Below, piece by piece: positions 4,662-6,262 of a stretch of 6,262 nucleotides of DNA. The position numbers and the translations under genes are program-made. Within the stretch, counting starts at the first letter, position 1; each line of letters begins with the position of its first letter. The DNA comes from Oscillospiraceae bacterium. GTDB taxonomy: Bacteria; Bacillota; Clostridia; Oscillospirales; Oscillospiraceae. The notes below the pieces were generated by a model. That model was not told the DNA's origin. It searched no databases and saw only the letters and a list, made by a program, of their open reading frames with translations. The DNA lies in contig JAITEC010000025.1 of assembly GCA_031282225.1 (NCBI GenBank), positions 1 to 6,262 of the forward strand, written 5' to 3'.

Positions 4662-6262
4662 ATGGCAAAAACCGGAAACAACGCCGCGAGGGCGAACGCG
4701 CCGCGCGCGGGTACCCGAGAAGGCTCGGGACACGGCGGGCGGGAGGGCGCGCGCGGAGGGCGGCGCGCGAGAAAAACACGAGAGACGACGGGGACGCCGC
4801 GCCGCAGGGAGATTGGGGCGGGCGTGTGTTTTTTTCTCGGCATATTCACGTTTTTAGGCTTTTGGGACAACACCGCCGTGTTCATCAAGTTCTTCCGCGG
4901 GCTTGTAACGGGTATGGCGGGATCGGGTTTTTTTGCGCTCGCGCCGGCCTTGATGATATGCGCGGGCATCCTATGCTTCCACAGGGGTAGGCCTGTGAAG
5001 ATGAGAGTGGCGTGTTTGTTGCTGCTCCCGGTCGTAATAGGCGCCCTGATCCACCTGTTTGCGTGTGAGAAAACATACAAGCTGTCGTTTGCGATGCTAG
5101 GGGAGCTGTGGGAGGATGGGCGCAAGAACAGTGCCGGAGGGGCGCTGTCGGGCGGCGTGTCAGAGTTGTTCGAGGTTCTTTTTGGGGAGGTAGGCACCGC
5201 TATCGTGCTCATATGCCTCTCGCTTTTTCTGTGTCTGGCCGTCGTCAATAGGTTTATATTGAGGCTTGCGGTCGCATACAGGAACCGAGAGCGGAGGGAG
5301 TACGCTCGGGCGCCGTCGACGCAGCCGCCCGAGACGGCGGCGCCGGCCCGCCCTGCGGCGGCGCGCCGCCCGGGCAGGCGCGTCATAGATATAGCGCTAG
5401 ACGAACCTCTGGCACCGGGACAGGCGGCGCCGGAGGACGCGCGCGAGCCGCTTTACGACTCTACGCCAGCCGTAATGACGCCCGCGCAGGCTGTGTCGGG
5501 CGCGCGGACCGCTGCGGAGCCAGTGTTCGCGCCGCCGCCGGGCTTCCCTGAGCCGCCCCCCCCCACATCGCACGAGTTCACGCCGCCAGACGCCGACGAG
5601 GCACGCGCTTACGGAGGGGATTTCCGGCCGGAGTACGCGTACCCGCCCATAGGCATACTCGCCTCGGGCGCGGGAGAGGGGCGCGTGGACGCCACTGAGG
5701 AAAAACGGATAAATTCGGAGCGCCTGGCGACCGCGTTTCGCAGCTTTGGCGTGAACGTGCGGGTGACAAACTCGACTCGCGGGCCGTCGATAACGCGCTA
5801 TGAGGCCATGCTTGAACCCGGGGTGAAGCTCAGCCGCCTGACAGGGCTCGCGGACGATATAGCGCTGTCGCTGGGCGTGGCGAGCGTTCGGATAAGCGCC
5901 ATGCCAGACATGGTGTCCACAGTGGGCGTGGAGGTGCCAAACAAAGTGATAAGCAAGGTGTACCTGCGCGACATAATAGAGTCCCCGGAGTTTAAAAAGG
6001 CGCCCTCGAAGCTGGCGTTCGCCATAGGGAAGAACATATCGGGAGAATCTATAGTGGGCAACATCGCAAAGCTCACGCACCTGCTTGTGGCAGGGACGAC
6101 AGGTTCCGGCAAATCCGTATGCCTCAACTCGCTTATACTGAGCATACTGTACAAGGCGACGCCAGACGATGTCAGGTTTATAATGATAGACCCGAAGATC
6201 GTGGAATTTCGCGTGTTCAACGGCATACCGCACCTGCTGGTTCCCGTCGTGACGGACGTGAA
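4662..6262 (+). CDS. ftsK: SpoIIIE/FtsK-type DNA translocase (3' truncated by window)
   Basis: This ATP-driven double-stranded DNA pump is anchored in the division septum and clears chromosomal DNA from it; sporulating relatives use it to fill the forespore. The visible 533 residues are uninterrupted to the window end. The order is: a basic Arg/Gly-rich cytosolic tail (1-50, 12 Arg); about four membrane segments (roughly 52-68, 85-106, 115-134, 178-202); a variable Pro/Ala-rich linker (about 210-345, with PPPP near 308-311); then the motor's alpha domain (about 350-435). The RecA-like core follows, with Walker A AGTTGSGKS at 477-485 (codons 6090-6116) and a Walker B-type strand RFIMID at 505-510 leading into DPKIVEF, where most relatives have DPKMVEL. 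GIPHLLVPVVTDV closes the visible part. The rest of the motor and the DNA-reading gamma domain should lie beyond 6262. The start at ATG 4662 follows AGGGGTG (4652-4658), 17 bp after uppP. FtsK and SpoIIIE cannot be separated from this part alone. Confidence 0.95.
   Translation, partial: MAKTGNNAARANAPRAGTREGSGHGGREGARGGRRARKTRETTGTPRRREIGAGVCFFLGIFTFLGFWDNTAVFIKFFRGLVTGMAGSGFFALAPALMICAGILCFHRGRPVKMRVACLLLLPVVIGALIHLFACEKTYKLSFAMLGELWEDGRKNSAGGALSGGVSELFEVLFGEVGTAIVLICLSLFLCLAVVNRFILRLAVAYRNRERREYARAPSTQPPETAAPARPAAARRPGRRVIDIALDEPLAPGQAAPEDAREPLYDSTPAVMTPAQAVSGARTAAEPVFAPPPGFPEPPPPTSHEFTPPDADEARAYGGDFRPEYAYPPIGILASGAGEGRVDATEEKRINSERLATAFRSFGVNVRVTNSTRGPSITRYEAMLEPGVKLSRLTGLADDIALSLGVASVRISAMPDMVSTVGVEVPNKVISKVYLRDIIESPEFKKAPSKLAFAIGKNISGESIVGNIAKLTHLLVAGTTGSGKSVCLNSLILSILYKATPDDVRFIMIDPKIVEFRVFNGIPHLLVPVVTDV
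5556..5564 (+). repeat. Homopolymer of nine C in the translocase linker
   Basis: A run of nine C lies in the codons for the Pro-rich linker (CCG CCC CCC CCC ACA). With nine C the frame joins the membrane part to the motor part correctly. A change of one base would disconnect the Walker A domain, so the tract is either a potential slippage site or a place where sequencing errors are likely. Confidence 0.8.

Noticed and set aside
4622..6233. Two long - strand open frames (254 and 278 residues) facing the translocase region
   Set aside because: The + strand carries unmistakable FtsK/SpoIIIE motifs, including Walker A at 6090-6116, over the same stretch. The - strand frames are Arg/Pro/His-rich, as expected for antisense frames in GC-rich coding DNA.

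Overview
The window looks like a chromosomal segment of a motile, fairly GC-rich Bacillota (Firmicutes) bacterium, most likely a clostridial lineage. The grounds are the gene families (a YaaR/DUF327 protein, a FliD with a multi-module head, a SpoIIIE/FtsK with four predicted membrane segments), Shine-Dalgarno sequences of the AGGAGG type, and a codon usage that favours ATA for isoleucine despite high GC. The lineage call is an inference. All recognised genes lie on the + strand and coding density is very high. There are no RNA genes, insertion sequences, CRISPR arrays or convincing intrinsic terminators.

Layout. Positions 2-418 hold the 3' end of a gene whose product resembles a papain-fold cysteine peptidase/amidase of cell-wall-hydrolase type. 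A 108-bp gap (419-526) carries a sequence with the element composition and spacing of a flagellar sigma-28 (FliA/SigD) promoter at 432-458. A tight run of six genes follows: fliD (527-2437, filament cap), fliS (2455-2883, flagellin chaperone), a FlgN/FliT-like putative flagellar chaperone (2880-3335), a YaaR/DUF327 family gene (3336-3788), uppP (3805-4644, undecaprenyl-diphosphate phosphatase) and a SpoIIIE/FtsK-type DNA translocase (4662 to beyond 6262, open at the window end). Gaps within the run are 17 bp, a 4-bp ATGA overlap, 0 bp, 16 bp and 17 bp, so co-transcription and translational coupling are likely.

How the genes fit together. The first three products would serve late flagellar assembly: FliS keeps flagellin unpolymerised, the FlgN/FliT-like protein probably escorts hook-filament junction or cap proteins, and FliD caps the growing filament. 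YaaR has no firmly established role, and here it is embedded with flagellar genes. UppP recycles the lipid carrier for peptidoglycan and other envelope polymers. The FtsK/SpoIIIE protein moves chromosomal DNA through the division septum. Motility, envelope and division genes may therefore share one transcription unit behind a sigma-28-like promoter, although internal promoters cannot be excluded.

No clearly new biological system is visible. The points most worth a second look are the sigma-28-like promoter, the YaaR gene in the flagellar run, the duplicated module inside FliD, the strong ATA preference (highest in the translocase gene), and a nine-C homopolymer in the translocase linker.
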